Source: Nitzschia sp. DOCU1 (taxonomy: Eukaryota > Bacillariophyta > Bacillariophyceae > Bacillariales > Bacillariaceae). From it: DNA of 41,534 nucleotides. The notes under the pieces are model-generated. The model worked only from the letters and a program-made list of their open reading frames with translations, did no database searches and was not told the DNA's origin. Of the stretch, positions 8,119 through 17,453 are shown in pieces (positions within the stretch are counted from its first letter, which is position 1; every line of letters begins with the position of its first letter). The DNA is taken from contig OX596002.1 of assembly GCA_951394045.1 (NCBI GenBank), positions 1 to 41,534 on the forward strand, in the 5' to 3' direction. The translations under genes were made by a program, and so were the position numbers.

Positions 8119-8674
8119 TAAATTTTTTTGTGTATTTTTTACGACGTAGTTTCTTTTTTCGACAACCATTGTAAGGTGTTTGAGTAAAATTCTTAATTAA
8201 ACGTATATAAAAAGTTCTTTTTAATTTACTCACGATTAAATTCTTATAGAAATTTACGTTGTTTAAGTGTAAAGCTATAGGTTTTTTATTCAAGAATGTT
8301 GCTTTTTTTAGCAATAATGAAATTAATTTCGAAACAGCAATACGTCTTTTTCTTTTTTGTTTACCAGCAAGGCCTACAGAGCCTGCAGAATAAAACAGTT
8401 TCATATTACCTTTAATATCAGAGACATGAAGAGTTGTATTAGCTTTCAAAAAAGAAATATTAATTACGTACATTACAACTAAATTTTGATTATTTTCCCA
8501 TTTGAGCTGATGCTTTTTAACACTTATATTTTTATAATTACTTTCTTTTATTTTTTTTAACGAGTCAATTTGAGTCTTAAGATTTTTTATATAAAATCTT
8601 TCTTCATTTAATAAAGAAACTTTTAATTTTAATTTATTTGATATAGTAGTAAATAAAGTATACGATAGATTCAT
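8114..8674 (-). CDS. rps11: ribosomal protein S11
   Basis: Small-subunit platform protein S11, 186 residues. The S11 domain occupies about residues 68-186: [30 protein letters not shown] is the family core (GN..-.SaG..G..G.rk), and the ending has the expected [15 protein letters not shown]. About 65 N-terminal residues with no clear homology form an extension relative to bacterial S11 (about 129). The gene is divergent from rpl2, with 25 bases between the two start codons. Confidence 0.9.
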   Translation of the reverse strand: MNLSYTLFTTISNKLKLKVSLLNEERFYIKNLKTQIDSLKKIKESNYKNISVKKHQLKWENNQNLVVMYVINISFLKANTTLHVSDIKGNMKLFYSAGSVGLAGKQKRKRRIAVSKLISLLLKKATFLNKKPIALHLNNVNFYKNLIVSKLKRTFYIRLIKNFTQTPYNGCRKKKLRRKKYTKKFK

Positions 8675-8699
8675 ATAATAAAAACGTATTTATTTTTTA

Positions 8700-9512
8700 A
8701 TGATATTACAAAAAGTAAAACCAACAACTGCTTCACGAAGACAACTGATAAAACTGAATCAAAAAAGTTTAAATTTAGGTAAAAAACCTTTATTAAAACA
8801 AAAGCTTAAAGGAAAAAAAAATTCAACTGGGCGTAATCACTCAGGTCAAATAACGGTTTTTCATAAAGGTGGTGGTGTAAAAAACAAATACCGGGAAATA
8901 AATTTTTCTCGAACTTTAAATTCAACAGGTATTGTTTGCACGTTAGAACACGACCCTAATCGAAACGCATATATTGCAGCTATTTTTGATTTTATAAATT
9001 TTGATTTTTTCTATATTTTGGCACCAAAAAACTTAAAAGTTGGAGATATAGTAAAATCAGGACTAGAAATTGAACCAAGCTTAGGGAGTTCATTACCAAT
9101 TTCAGGAATTCCTATTGGAACTCCAATTTATAATATTTCTCCTAAAGTTTTTGAAAAGGGTAAAATCTCAAGAGCTGCTGGAACGTTCTCTATTATAAAA
9201 GAGAAAACGGATAAATATGCTTTGATTGAGTTAAGCTCTGGAGAACAAAGGTACATATCCTCAAGATGTTTTGCTTCTGTTGGGGAGGTTTCAAAAGAAT
9301 TACATTTCCTTACTCGATTGGGGAAAGCTGGGCAATCGCGTTGGTTGAATAAGCGTCCAACTGTTAGAGGTGTTAGTATGAACCCTATTGACCATCCTCA
9401 TGGGGGAGGTGAAGGAAAAAAATCTGGAAATTCTAAAACCCCATGGGGAAAGCCTAATTTCAGAGGAAAAACTAGTAAGTCCAAAAATCGTTTGATTATA
9501 AAAAAGAAATAA
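8700..9512 (+). CDS. rpl2: ribosomal protein L2
   Basis: Large-subunit protein L2, near the peptidyl transferase centre, 270 residues, the full bacterial length. The catalytic-region signature NPIDHPHGGGEG is at about residues 227-238 and the N-terminal RNA-binding part has GRNHSGQITVFHKGGGVK (about 44-61). First gene of the S10-type run rpl2-rps19-rps3-rpl16. Confidence 0.96.
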   Translation: MILQKVKPTTASRRQLIKLNQKSLNLGKKPLLKQKLKGKKNSTGRNHSGQITVFHKGGGVKNKYREINFSRTLNSTGIVCTLEHDPNRNAYIAAIFDFINFDFFYILAPKNLKVGDIVKSGLEIEPSLGSSLPISGIPIGTPIYNISPKVFEKGKISRAAGTFSIIKEKTDKYALIELSSGEQRYISSRCFASVGEVSKELHFLTRLGKAGQSRWLNKRPTVRGVSMNPIDHPHGGGEGKKSGNSKTPWGKPNFRGKTSKSKNRLIIKKK

Positions 9513-9515
9513 ATT

Positions 9516-9758
9516 ATGAAAAGATCAAAATGGAAAGGTCCTTTAATTGTTGAACCGAAAAATTTAAAAAAAAAGTTATTATATTTACCTCGAAACTACG
9601 AAATAACATCGCACGTGATAGGTTTAAATTGTAATGTACACTCAGGAAAAAAATTCGTAAAACTTACTTTGACTGACGAAATGATTGGTCATAAAATAGG
9701 TGAATTCGTTCCAACTCGTGAACGATTTGAATTTAAGAAGAAAAAAAAGAAAAAATAA
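9516..9758 (+). CDS. rps19: ribosomal protein S19
   Basis: Small-subunit head protein S19, 80 residues. KRSKWKGPLIV at the start and HKIGEFVPTRERFEFKKK at the end are family signatures. Three bases separate it from rpl2 and seven from rps3. Confidence 0.94.
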   Translation: MKRSKWKGPLIVEPKNLKKKLLYLPRNYEITSHVIGLNCNVHSGKKFVKLTLTDEMIGHKIGEFVPTRERFEFKKKKKKK

Positions 9759-9765
9759 TTTTTAA

Positions 9766-10776
9766 ATGGGACAAAAAATAAATCCAAATATTTTTAGACT
9801 TGGTGTCAATAGAAAATGGAAAACTGAATTTTTTGAAAAAAAAAGCGATGAGTTACCACTATATACTTTTAAAGATTTAGAAATAAAAAGCTATATTGAA
9901 CGGTTTTTAGAAACACAGGGAATCATTTTACATGATTATAAACAACATTATAATAATTCGACTTTAAATCTTTATATTTCTTATTTTGTTTCTCCCGAAT
10001 TTATTGTAAGTAAAAAAGATAAAGCGAATAAGTTAACTTTAATAAGCCCGTTAGGTGAAACTCAGAATGTTACGGGTATTCGAGCCTTTGTCCAATCTAA
10101 CACTCAAAGTTTACAGTCATCTTTATTTAAAACTGGATTATCGGCTGATTATTATAGCATAAAAAAATATTTAAAGGCCAATTCTAATTTTTCAAAATTA
10201 TTGGAGAAAAACCTAACTAATTTTAAAGAATCTCAGGAAAAATTTATTAATTTAAAAATTGAAGGTGTATTAAATAATCTTTTCAAAGTTTTAAGTTTAT
10301 TTACTAATAATAAATGTAATATTATAGTAAATTTTTGTTGTCTTAACAAAAATTTAAGTTTTTTAAAGAAAACTCAAAAAAAGAATTTTATATTACTTCA
10401 AAAGTTTAAAGGAACACCTTTTTTAAAAGAAGGAATTGAGTTGTTATTTTATGCAGTTTATAATAGTAATTCGGCAAATTTATTGGCTAAATTTACGGCG
10501 ATGCAAATAAAAAAAGTCAAACGCCATAAATTTTTTTTATCTTTTTTGAAACAAACACTTACTATTTTATCAAATTCTAGCTTCTCAAAAGTAAAAGGAA
10601 TTAAAATTATAATCAAAGGTCGATTAAATGGTGTACCTCGTGCAAAACATAAGATAATTACAATTGGAGACGTGCCTACACAAAGTATTGGTGCAATAGT
10701 AGATCACGCCCAGATAACGACTCATAATTCAAATGGAAGTTATGGAATTAAAGTGTGGATTGTCGAAAAAGAGTAG
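9766..10776 (+). CDS. rps3: ribosomal protein S3
   Basis: Small-subunit protein S3, 336 residues, longer than bacterial S3 (about 230) because of a low-complexity middle, as is common in mitochondria. The N-terminus MGQKINPNIFRLG and the C-terminal domain (about residues 280-334: IIIKGRLNGVPRAKHKII, then SYGIKVWIVEKE) are diagnostic. It preserves the rps19-rps3-rpl16 order (rpl22 lost). Confidence 0.95.
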   Translation: MGQKINPNIFRLGVNRKWKTEFFEKKSDELPLYTFKDLEIKSYIERFLETQGIILHDYKQHYNNSTLNLYISYFVSPEFIVSKKDKANKLTLISPLGETQNVTGIRAFVQSNTQSLQSSLFKTGLSADYYSIKKYLKANSNFSKLLEKNLTNFKESQEKFINLKIEGVLNNLFKVLSLFTNNKCNIIVNFCCLNKNLSFLKKTQKKNFILLQKFKGTPFLKEGIELLFYAVYNSNSANLLAKFTAMQIKKVKRHKFFLSFLKQTLTILSNSSFSKVKGIKIIIKGRLNGVPRAKHKIITIGDVPTQSIGAIVDHAQITTHNSNGSYGIKVWIVEKE

Positions 10777-10801
10777 TTACTATTAATAAAATTAATTAAA
10801 A

Positions 10802-11206
10802 ATGTTTTTACAACCAAGAAAAACAAAGTATAAAAAGACAAGAAAAGGAAGATTAAAAAAATTAGAATTTAAAGCGAATAAAATGCGATTTGGAGAACTT
10901 GGTTTAAAAGCACAAGTTTCTGGTATGATTACAGCTCGACAAATCGAGTCTGCTCGTAGAGCAATAGCTCGTAAAATTAAACGAAAGGGAAAAATTTGGA
11001 TTTGTATTTTTCCTGATTTACCAATCACTTCAAAACCCACAGAATCTAGAATGGGAAAAGGAAAAGGATCAGTTTCACATTGGGTTGCAAGAGTAAGGGG
11101 AGGTACAACATTATTTGAAGTATGTGGTATTCCAACGCACATTGCTATTGAAGCTTTACGGTCGGGAAGTAAAAAATTACCGATTAAGACAAAAATTTTT
11201 GACTAA
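10802..11206 (+). CDS. rpl16: ribosomal protein L16
   Basis: Large-subunit protein L16, 134 residues, normal length. Family features: LQPRKTKYKKTRKGR (residues 3-17), then FGELGLKAQ and MITARQIESARRAI-R (about 41-58), then IFPDLPITSKPTESRMGKGKG (in two overlapping parts, about 75-95). The ATG at 10802 fits the MLxPKRTKF start of the family. Confidence 0.96.
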   Translation: MFLQPRKTKYKKTRKGRLKKLEFKANKMRFGELGLKAQVSGMITARQIESARRAIARKIKRKGKIWICIFPDLPITSKPTESRMGKGKGSVSHWVARVRGGTTLFEVCGIPTHIAIEALRSGSKKLPIKTKIFD

Positions 11207-11280
11207 AACCAAAATTAAATAAATGTAGTTGGGATTCTATTTTAAAAATATTAATTAAAGCTGCTTTGAGTCGTTCGAAG

Positions 11281-11535
<255 letters not shown>

Positions 11536-11553
11536 AAGTAAAACAATTATAAA

Positions 11554-11626
11554 GAGTATATAGCTCAGTTGGTAGAGCATTGGACTTTTAATCCACAGGT
11601 CCTGGGTTCAAGCCCCAGTGTACTCA
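11554..11626 (+). tRNA. trnK: tRNA-Lys (TTT)
   Basis: Acceptor gagtata/tgtactc, anticodon loop CTTTTAA giving TTT, T-loop TTCAAGC. Between atp9 and nad4L. Confidence 0.94.
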
Positions 11627-11636
11627 AAAATAACTA

Positions 11637-11963
11637 ATGGCTGGAATTGAATTAAATTTTTATTTATTAAGTATTGCTGTAATATTATTTCATATTGGAC
11701 TGCTAGGTTTAGTACTTAACCGTGGAAATATTTTAAAAACAATAATGTCTTTAGAAATTTTGTTATTATCGGTTAACCTTACTTTTATAACCTTTTCTTT
11801 ATATCTAGATGATATTGTTGGCCATATATTCGTTTTATTTATTTTGGTTCTTTCCGCAACCGAATCTTCTATTGGTTTATCTATATTAGCTGTATTTTAC
11901 GAACAGCGGGATGATATAGCTTTAGATCCGATTAAAATAAATAATCAAAATTTAAAAATGTAA
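11637..11963 (+). CDS. nad4L: NADH dehydrogenase subunit 4L
   Basis: Small proton-pumping-arm subunit of complex I (NuoK homologue), 108 residues, three membrane helices. Recognisable features: GLVLNRGNILKTIMSLEILLLSVN (read as GLVLNRGNILKTIM at about residues 24-37 then SLEILLLSVN) and the third-helix LVLSATESSIGLSI with the conserved glutamate. It lies ten bases after tRNA-Lys. Confidence 0.95.
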   Translation: MAGIELNFYLLSIAVILFHIGLLGLVLNRGNILKTIMSLEILLLSVNLTFITFSLYLDDIVGHIFVLFILVLSATESSIGLSILAVFYEQRDDIALDPIKINNQNLKM

Positions 11964-11967
11964 AAAA

Positions 11968-12041
11968 CGAAAAAGATGGGACTTGAACCCACAGTCTCCG
12001 ACGTGACAGGTCGGCGCTTTAACCAGTTAAGCTACATTTCC
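11968..12041 (-). tRNA. trnD: tRNA-Asp (GTC)
   Basis: Read on - strand: acceptor ggaaatg/ctttttc with one T-T mismatch and one G-U, anticodon loop CTGTCAC giving GTC, T-loop TTCAAGT. It is a - strand gene between two + strand complex I genes. Confidence 0.9.
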
Positions 12042-12058
12042 TTATGAATAAAGTATAA

Positions 12059-12676
12059 ATGTCAAAAACTAATTTAAATAAAGTATCATTACTTGCATAT
12101 TTAATAAACTTAGGTATTTCTGTACCTCATTATTGTTATCACAATAATTTATCTATTGCAGGGAATTGCCGAATTTGTATTGTAGAAATGGGTAATTTAA
12201 ATAAACCTGTAGTGTCTTGCGCTGTTAGTGCAGGAACAAGTCTGTTTAATCACGAAATTTATCACAATAGTGGATTAGTAAAAAAAGCACGAGAAAATGT
12301 TATGGAGTTTTTATTACTAAATCATCCACTAGATTGTCCTATTTGTGACCAAGGGGGTGAATGTGATCTACAAGATCAATCTTTATTTTTTGGTTTTACA
12401 AAACGAAGATTTTATAAATTTAAAAGAATCGTTTCAGATAAAAATTTAGGTTCAATTGTTAGAACGGTTATGACAAGATGCATTCACTGTACCCGATGTG
12501 TTCGATTTAGCGCCGAAATTGCCGGTATTGAAGAATTGGGTGTATTTGGTCGTGGTAATCAAAGTGAAATAGGGACTTACGTTAATAAAGTTTTGTTATC
12601 GGAGTTATCTGGTAATGTGATAGATTTATGTCCTGTTGGTTCATTAACTATTAAAAAAAATTATTGTAAAGTTTAA
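12059..12676 (+). CDS. nad11: NADH dehydrogenase subunit 11, N-terminal (Fe-S) half
   Basis: N-terminal module of the 75-kDa complex I subunit (NuoG/Nad11), 205 residues, carrying the iron-sulfur clusters of the electron input arm. All expected ligands are present: 2Fe-2S cysteines at 26, 37, 40 and 54; 4Fe-4S ligands His89, Cys93, Cys96 and Cys102; and a second 4Fe-4S set at Cys141, Cys144, Cys147 and Cys191. It stops shortly after LCPVGSLT, exactly where the molybdopterin-like domain would begin. That domain is encoded separately at 25715-27286 on the other strand. The next ORF begins directly after its stop codon. Confidence 0.95.
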   Translation: MSKTNLNKVSLLAYLINLGISVPHYCYHNNLSIAGNCRICIVEMGNLNKPVVSCAVSAGTSLFNHEIYHNSGLVKKARENVMEFLLLNHPLDCPICDQGGECDLQDQSLFFGFTKRRFYKFKRIVSDKNLGSIVRTVMTRCIHCTRCVRFSAEIAGIEELGVFGRGNQSEIGTYVNKVLLSELSGNVIDLCPVGSLTIKKNYCKV

Positions 12677-13003
12677 ATGAACTTTGTTTTATTTTGGATC
12701 GGTTTTATATTAGTAATGAGTTTTTCAGAAGAGCTAGATCAAGCCCATTTTTTGTTGTTTGGCGGGTCTATGTTGTATTGTACTTATATTTATAATCGAA
12801 TTAATCCTCGAACGTTATCAACAAAAATGATTATTGTATTATTTAATATTCCTATCATTCTTTTATGGTACATAGCGTTTGTTTATAACGATTTTTTATG
12901 TATTAATCCTATGCCTTATGAAATGTTTATGAGTTTACTTTTTATATATGCATATATAATTCTTTACCTCTTTATAAACTCTACAAGGTTCACACTAAAA
13001 TAG
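12677..13003 (+). CDS. unidentified membrane protein ORF (108 residues)
   Basis: I do not recognise this protein. It has about four hydrophobic segments (roughly residues 3-16, 25-40, 50-72 and 84-101) and few charged residues, a profile like small respiratory-chain membrane subunits. Its ATG follows the nad11 stop codon with no gap, it uses the same AT-rich codons as its neighbours, and it ends in a perfect hairpin at the end of the + strand unit, all suggesting a real, expressed gene. No SdhC/SdhD haem-ligand pattern or Atp4 pattern is evident. Confidence 0.6.
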   Translation: MNFVLFWIGFILVMSFSEELDQAHFLLFGGSMLYCTYIYNRINPRTLSTKMIIVLFNIPIILLWYIAFVYNDFLCINPMPYEMFMSLLFIYAYIILYLFINSTRFTLK

Positions 13004-13019
13004 TTTTTTTAACTATTTT
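12997..13019 (+). terminator. hairpin at the end of the + strand unit
   Basis: Perfect 9-bp inverted repeat aaaatagtt/aactatttt with a loop of five T, containing the stop codon of the 108-residue ORF. It is the last + strand element before the convergent rps14 and may define transcript 3' ends. Confidence 0.45.
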
Positions 13020-13047
13020 TGGATTGTTTTGTGAAAAATATTAGATA

Positions 13048-13082
13048 TAATATATGGTATGAAAAAAATATTTAATATATTA
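13048..13082. repeat. inverted repeat at the convergent junction
   Basis: Arms taatatat (13048-13055) and atatatta (13075-13082) with a 19-base loop. It reaches the rps14 stop codon. It lies between the two converging transcription units; being pure A/T, it could also be chance. Confidence 0.35.
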
Positions 13083-13379
13083 CCAACTTGATTTTCTCAT
13101 ACCGCTTATTTGACCAGATTTGACTAATTTTAAAAAGACAGTTCGAGATAAGTTTGTAAATTTATGAAAAGTCTTTTTGTTTATTGTTTTTATACATCTA
13201 TTTGATAAAATAGTTTTTGAACCTTCTTTATTAGCACTGTTTAATTCATATAAAGCATTCCAACGAACTGTTTTTAGAAAATTTGAATTTGTTGAAATTT
13301 GTTTTAGTACAAAATGCTTAAGTTCTAATTGTTTTACAATTTGTCTATTTTTCTTATCTTTTGCAAATAATTTTTTCAT
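13080..13379 (-). CDS. rps14: ribosomal protein S14
   Basis: Small-subunit head protein S14, 99 residues. The C-terminal half carries the family pattern: NRCI-T (about residues 60-65), then FTNLSRTVFLKLVKSGQISG and the terminal RKSSW. Last gene of the - strand unit; its start is four bases after the nad9 stop. Confidence 0.93.
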   Translation of the reverse strand: MKKLFAKDKKNRQIVKQLELKHFVLKQISTNSNFLKTVRWNALYELNSANKEGSKTILSNRCIKTINKKTFHKFTNLSRTVFLKLVKSGQISGMRKSSW

Positions 13380-13383
13380 TGTT

Positions 13384-13956
13384 TTAATTTAATTCTAAAG
13401 TTTCCCACGGTGAGGTAAACTTAAATGCTCGATACTCTTGACTTAATTCAACTCTATCGTTAACAACTCGTTTTCTTGTATAATCATAACTAACTTCTAC
13501 AAATCCACTTAATGGAAAATCCTTTCTTAAAGGATATCCCTCAAAACCGTAATCAGTTAGTAGTCTTGTTAAATTACTATGGTTACTAAAAAAGATTCCA
13601 TACATATCCCAAGTTTCAGATTCATACCAGCCAGCTGCTGCAAAGATATGTTGACATGACTCAATAGGCGTTAGCTCATCGGTTAAAACTTTTACTCTTA
13701 ATCTAATGTTGTATCTAACACTTAAAAGTTCATAAACTACTTTAAATCTATATTTATTAGAAGGATAATCAACTCCAGATATACAAGTTAAAATTTTAAA
13801 TTGATATTTTATATGATTTTTTAGAAATGTTAGAACTGGAAGTAAATAATCTTTTTTAACAACCAAACTAATTTCTTTTTGATGTATTTGAATTTTTAAA
13901 ATAGGTAAAACTTTTGTAATAACTTTAAGATTTTCAGCAATAAATAAATTATTCAT
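13384..13956 (-). CDS. nad9: NADH dehydrogenase subunit 9
   Basis: Peripheral-arm 30-kDa subunit of complex I (NuoC homologue), 190 residues. The family signature is ESETWDMYGIFFSNHSNL (about residues 111-128), followed by RLLTDYGFEGYPLRKDFPLSG (about 130-150). It docks with Nad7. Located between rps13 and rps14 on the - strand. Confidence 0.96.
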   Translation of the reverse strand: MNNLFIAENLKVITKVLPILKIQIHQKEISLVVKKDYLLPVLTFLKNHIKYQFKILTCISGVDYPSNKYRFKVVYELLSVRYNIRLRVKVLTDELTPIESCQHIFAAAGWYESETWDMYGIFFSNHSNLTRLLTDYGFEGYPLRKDFPLSGFVEVSYDYTRKRVVNDRVELSQEYRAFKFTSPWETLELN

Positions 13957-13965
13957 ATTAGCATT

Positions 13966-14319
13966 TTAAAAACGCTTATTCTTTTTGGCAGACTTTGCAT
14001 TTGTATGAGTTCTTTGTCCACGAACCGGTAGACCTCTCACTCGTCTCAATCCTCTATAAGATTTTATACTAATTAACTTTTTTAAAGTTATAGATTTCAA
14101 TTTTTTAAGTTCATTATTTAATGAAAGTTCTAAAGAATCTATGAGTTGCAACATTTCTCCAATCTGCTCTTGATTTAGATTTTTTACTTTTAAGTTTATA
14201 GAAAAGCCCAAATTTTTACAAATGAAAAAAGCTGTACTTCTTCCAATACCATGAACTTTTGTTAATGCAAAGAAGACAGATTTTGAATCCGGTAAATTCG
14301 TTTCTAATAAATAAAGCAT
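13966..14319 (-). CDS. rps13: ribosomal protein S13
   Basis: Small-subunit head protein S13, 117 residues. Features: KVHGIGRSTAFFICKNLG (about residues 22-39), the SYRGLRRVRGLPVRGQRT segment (about 87-104) and a basic tail. Begins eight bases after the nad4 start-side gap of the same strand; ends ten bases before nad9. Confidence 0.95.
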   Translation of the reverse strand: MLYLLETNLPDSKSVFFALTKVHGIGRSTAFFICKNLGFSINLKVKNLNQEQIGEMLQLIDSLELSLNNELKKLKSITLKKLISIKSYRGLRRVRGLPVRGQRTHTNAKSAKKNKRF

Positions 14320-14326
14320 TGTTTTT

Positions 14327-15814
14327 TTAAAAATACATGTTTTCTACAAGATTATTCACACTCATATGTATCGAGCTTAAACAAGCGTCAGGAGTTAAAC
14401 CTAAGATTAAAGTATAACAAATTAGCGGAACGAAAATAAAAAACTCACGTTTATTTAGATCTAATGTTTGTTTAATATACTGACTTTTTAAATTACCGTA
14501 GGCAATTCTATTAAATAACCATAAAGCATAACAACCTCCTAAAATCATACCAGTAGCACCAAAGAAAGTTATACTAGAATTAACTTTAAACGATCCTGCA
14601 AAAATTAAGAATTCTCCGATAAATCCGCTTGTCCCAGGGAAACCGATATTTGCCATTGTGAAAAATAAAAAAACAGAAATATATAACGGCATTGTGTGAA
14701 CAAGCCCTCCGTAATATTTAACTAGTCTAGTTCTATACCGTTCATAAACTACACCAATAATAACGAATAATGCACTCGCAACAAATCCATGACTTAAACT
14801 CTGTAATATTGCACCTTCAATTCCTACATTGTTAAAACTAAAAATACCTAGCATAACAACATTCATATGAGCAACAGAAGTATATGCGATTATTCTTTTA
14901 AAATCAGTTTGTCTTATAGCTGTTAACGAAGCATATACAATTCCAATTAGTGAAACTGTATAAACAAATGGGGTAAAATAAAATGAAGCTTGAGGAAATA
15001 AAGGTAACGAGAATCTAATAAATCCATATGTTCCCAATTTCAATAACACTCCAGCTAGAATTACTGAACCAGCAGTTGGAGCTTCAACATGAGCTTCTGG
15101 TAACCATAAATGAACTGGCATCATAGGTACTTTAGCAGCAAATGCTAAAAAGAAAGTAAACCATAAAATTTTCTGTTCAAAGTCTGAGAAAACAAAAGTT
15201 AATAAAATTTCATAGTCAGTAGTTCCAACTTGATTATAAATATATAAAATAGACAATAACATTACAACAGAACCTAAAAGCGTGTATAAAAAAAAATAAT
15301 ATGACGCTAACATTTTTCGTTCTCGTGATCCCCAAATACCTATAACTAGAAACATTGGAATTAAAATACTTTCAAAAAAGATATAAAACATTAATAAATC
15401 AAGTACACAAAAAACTCCAATTAAAAAAAATTCAATAATTAAAAACGAAATTAAATATCCTTTAAGATTTGAAGTAATACTATTCCAACTAATAAGAATA
15501 CATAATGGAATTAATAGAGTAGTCAGTAATAGAAAGAAAAGTGATATCCCATCAATACCTAAAGTAATATTTAAATTGATAATAGGAATCCAAAAAACTT
15601 TTGTTACAAATTGAAATGTCCCAACCGATTTTTTAAACCCTCCCCAGACTAGTAAAAAGACTAAAAAGGGTAAACTAGAAAAGTTTAAAGCAACTATTTT
15701 TAATAATTTTTGTTGTTCAGAACTGATAATCAGTAATAATAAAATTCCTATTAACGGAATAAGTGATGTATAAAATAAAATATCTTGATAATAAAACAAA
15801 GGTGTTAAATTCAT
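14327..15814 (-). CDS. nad4: NADH dehydrogenase subunit 4
   Basis: Proton-pumping antiporter-like subunit of complex I (NuoM homologue), 495 residues, about 14 helices. Key motifs: FFESILIPMF (about residues 146-155, conserved Glu in helix 5) and AAKVPMMPVHLWLPEAHVEA (about 225-244), the classic ND4 signature with the functional Lys. Stop is seven bases before rps13. Confidence 0.97.
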   Translation of the reverse strand: MNLTPLFYYQDILFYTSLIPLIGILLLLIISSEQQKLLKIVALNFSSLPFLVFLLVWGGFKKSVGTFQFVTKVFWIPIINLNITLGIDGISLFFLLLTTLLIPLCILISWNSITSNLKGYLISFLIIEFFLIGVFCVLDLLMFYIFFESILIPMFLVIGIWGSRERKMLASYYFFLYTLLGSVVMLLSILYIYNQVGTTDYEILLTFVFSDFEQKILWFTFFLAFAAKVPMMPVHLWLPEAHVEAPTAGSVILAGVLLKLGTYGFIRFSLPLFPQASFYFTPFVYTVSLIGIVYASLTAIRQTDFKRIIAYTSVAHMNVVMLGIFSFNNVGIEGAILQSLSHGFVASALFVIIGVVYERYRTRLVKYYGGLVHTMPLYISVFLFFTMANIGFPGTSGFIGEFLIFAGSFKVNSSITFFGATGMILGGCYALWLFNRIAYGNLKSQYIKQTLDLNKREFFIFVPLICYTLILGLTPDACLSSIHMSVNNLVENMYF

Positions 15815-15865
15815 ATTAATTTTGTTTAAAGGGGAGTCTAACCCATAACGTGTTGTTAAACAACA

Positions 15866-15937
15866 TTGGAGTAAAAGGATTCGAACCTTTGAATGATCGT
15901 ACCAAAAACGATTGCCTTGCCACTTGGCTATACTCCA
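15866..15937 (-). tRNA. trnQ: tRNA-Gln (TTG)
   Basis: Read on - strand: acceptor tggagta/tactcca, anticodon stem atcgt/acgat with loop TTTTGGT giving TTG, T-loop TTCGAAT. Confidence 0.94.
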
Positions 15938-15951
15938 ATGACTTAAAATTT

Positions 15952-16149
15952 TTATTTTAAGTATTTTTTTTTATAATAAGATGAATACTTAGATTCAATA
16001 TTTTTTTTATGTTTCTTTTGATTTAAGCTAAAATTTTTATCATCTTGTTTTTGAAAACTAATAAGTTTATTAGTTAAAGACGCTGCAATATTAGATGAAA
16101 AATAAAAGCTACCATCTGACGAAATAACAATAGTTTTAAAAATTTTCAT
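15952..16149 (-). CDS. rpl31: possible ribosomal protein L31
   Basis: A 65-residue very basic ORF between nad7 and tRNA-Gln. The pattern VISSDGSFYFSSN (about residues 8-20) followed by a D-D-KN segment resembles mitochondrial L31, where a DGS strand is followed by S/N, a helix and D-x-KN/HPxW. The zinc-binding cysteines of bacterial L31 are absent, as in many organelle forms. Codon use matches the neighbours and the gaps are only 8 and 14 bases, which supports a real gene. The family assignment is tentative. Confidence 0.45.
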   Translation of the reverse strand: MKIFKTIVISSDGSFYFSSNIAASLTNKLISFQKQDDKNFSLNQKKHKKNIESKYSSYYKKKYLK

Positions 16150-16157
16150 TCTTAATT

Positions 16158-17351
16158 TTATCTATCTACTTCACCAAACACAATATCTTGTGTTCCAATA
16201 ATTGTAACCACATCAGCAATCATATGACCTCGTGACATCATGTCTAAAGCTTGTAAATGAGCAAAGCCTGGAGCTTTTATCTTACACCGATAAGGTTTAT
16301 TCGAATTATTAGAAATTAAGTAAACACCGAATTCACCTTTAGGAGCTTCAGTACCTGTATATGTTTCATTTGCAGGAATATTAATTCCACTGGTATAAAA
16401 TTTAAAATGATGAATTAAAGATTCCATTGATTGTTTAATATCAAACCGTGATGGAGGAGTTATCTTGTTATCATCTGTTTTAATTGGACCAAATGGTATG
16501 TTATCTAAACATTGTTCAATTATCCGAACAGATTGCTTCATTTCAAAAATTCGAATTAAATATCTATCGTAACAATCTCCGTTGGCACCTGCTAAAATAT
16601 CAAAATCTAATTCCCCATAAACTTCATAAGGTTGACTCTTACGTAAATCCCACTCTAGACCTGATCCTCGAAGCATTACACCACTAAAACCCCAATTTTG
16701 AGCTTGATCAAGTGAAACAACACCAATATCTACAAGACGTTGTTTCCAAATTCGATTTTCAGTTAACATTTCTTCTATTTCAAGAATCCGTAATTTAAAC
16801 TGCTCTTTAAACAGATAAATATCTGTTAATAAACCTTTTGGTAAATCAGTGTGCACTCCTCCAGGCCGAAAATAAGCAGCGTGCATTCTTGCCCCTGAAA
16901 CCCGCTCATAAAATTCCATAAGTTTTTCTCTTTCTTCAAACCCCCATAACATTGGTGTCATAGCACCCACATCCATAGCATGACATCCAACAGCTAACAA
17001 GTGATTTAAAATTCTAGTAATTTCTGCAAATAATACTCGAATATATTGAGCTCTTTTAGGGATACTACAGTTTAATAGTTTTTCAATTGCTAGACAATAA
17101 GTATGCTCTTGTGACATCATAGAAACATAATCTAGTCGATCAAAATAAGGTAATGCTTGTAAATAATTTTTGTATTCAATCAATTTTTCAGTACCTCGAT
17201 GAAGAAGACCAATATGCGGTTCAGCTCGTTCAACAACTTCACCTGTTAATTCTAAAACTAATCTCAACACTCCGTGCGCTGCAGGATGTTGAGGTCCAAA
17301 ATTTACAGTAAAATTTTTAATTTCTTTTACTAATTCTTTTTTTAAAACCAT
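16158..17351 (-). CDS. nad7: NADH dehydrogenase subunit 7
   Basis: 49-kDa peripheral-arm subunit of complex I (NuoD homologue) lining the quinone cavity, 397 residues, full length. Features: [19 protein letters not shown] (about residues 17-35, quinone-site His), [19 protein letters not shown] and [13 protein letters not shown] (about 45-85), and the C-terminal [13 protein letters not shown] end. Confidence 0.98.
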   Translation of the reverse strand: MVLKKELVKEIKNFTVNFGPQHPAAHGVLRLVLELTGEVVERAEPHIGLLHRGTEKLIEYKNYLQALPYFDRLDYVSMMSQEHTYCLAIEKLLNCSIPKRAQYIRVLFAEITRILNHLLAVGCHAMDVGAMTPMLWGFEEREKLMEFYERVSGARMHAAYFRPGGVHTDLPKGLLTDIYLFKEQFKLRILEIEEMLTENRIWKQRLVDIGVVSLDQAQNWGFSGVMLRGSGLEWDLRKSQPYEVYGELDFDILAGANGDCYDRYLIRIFEMKQSVRIIEQCLDNIPFGPIKTDDNKITPPSRFDIKQSMESLIHHFKFYTSGINIPANETYTGTEAPKGEFGVYLISNNSNKPYRCKIKAPGFAHLQALDMMSRGHMIADVVTIIGTQDIVFGEVDR

Positions 17352-17364
17352 AACAAATTATTTA

Positions 17365-17438
17365 TAAGCCTAAGTAGATTTGAACTACTGACTTTACGCT
17401 TATCAGGCGTACACTCTAACCAACTGAGTTATAGGCTT
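17365..17438 (-). tRNA. trnI: tRNA-Ile (GAT)
   Basis: Read on - strand: acceptor aagccta/taggctt, anticodon stem acgc/gcgt with loop CTGATAA giving GAT, T-loop TTCAAAT. Confidence 0.94.
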
Positions 17439-17453
17439 ATATTTAAAAATATT

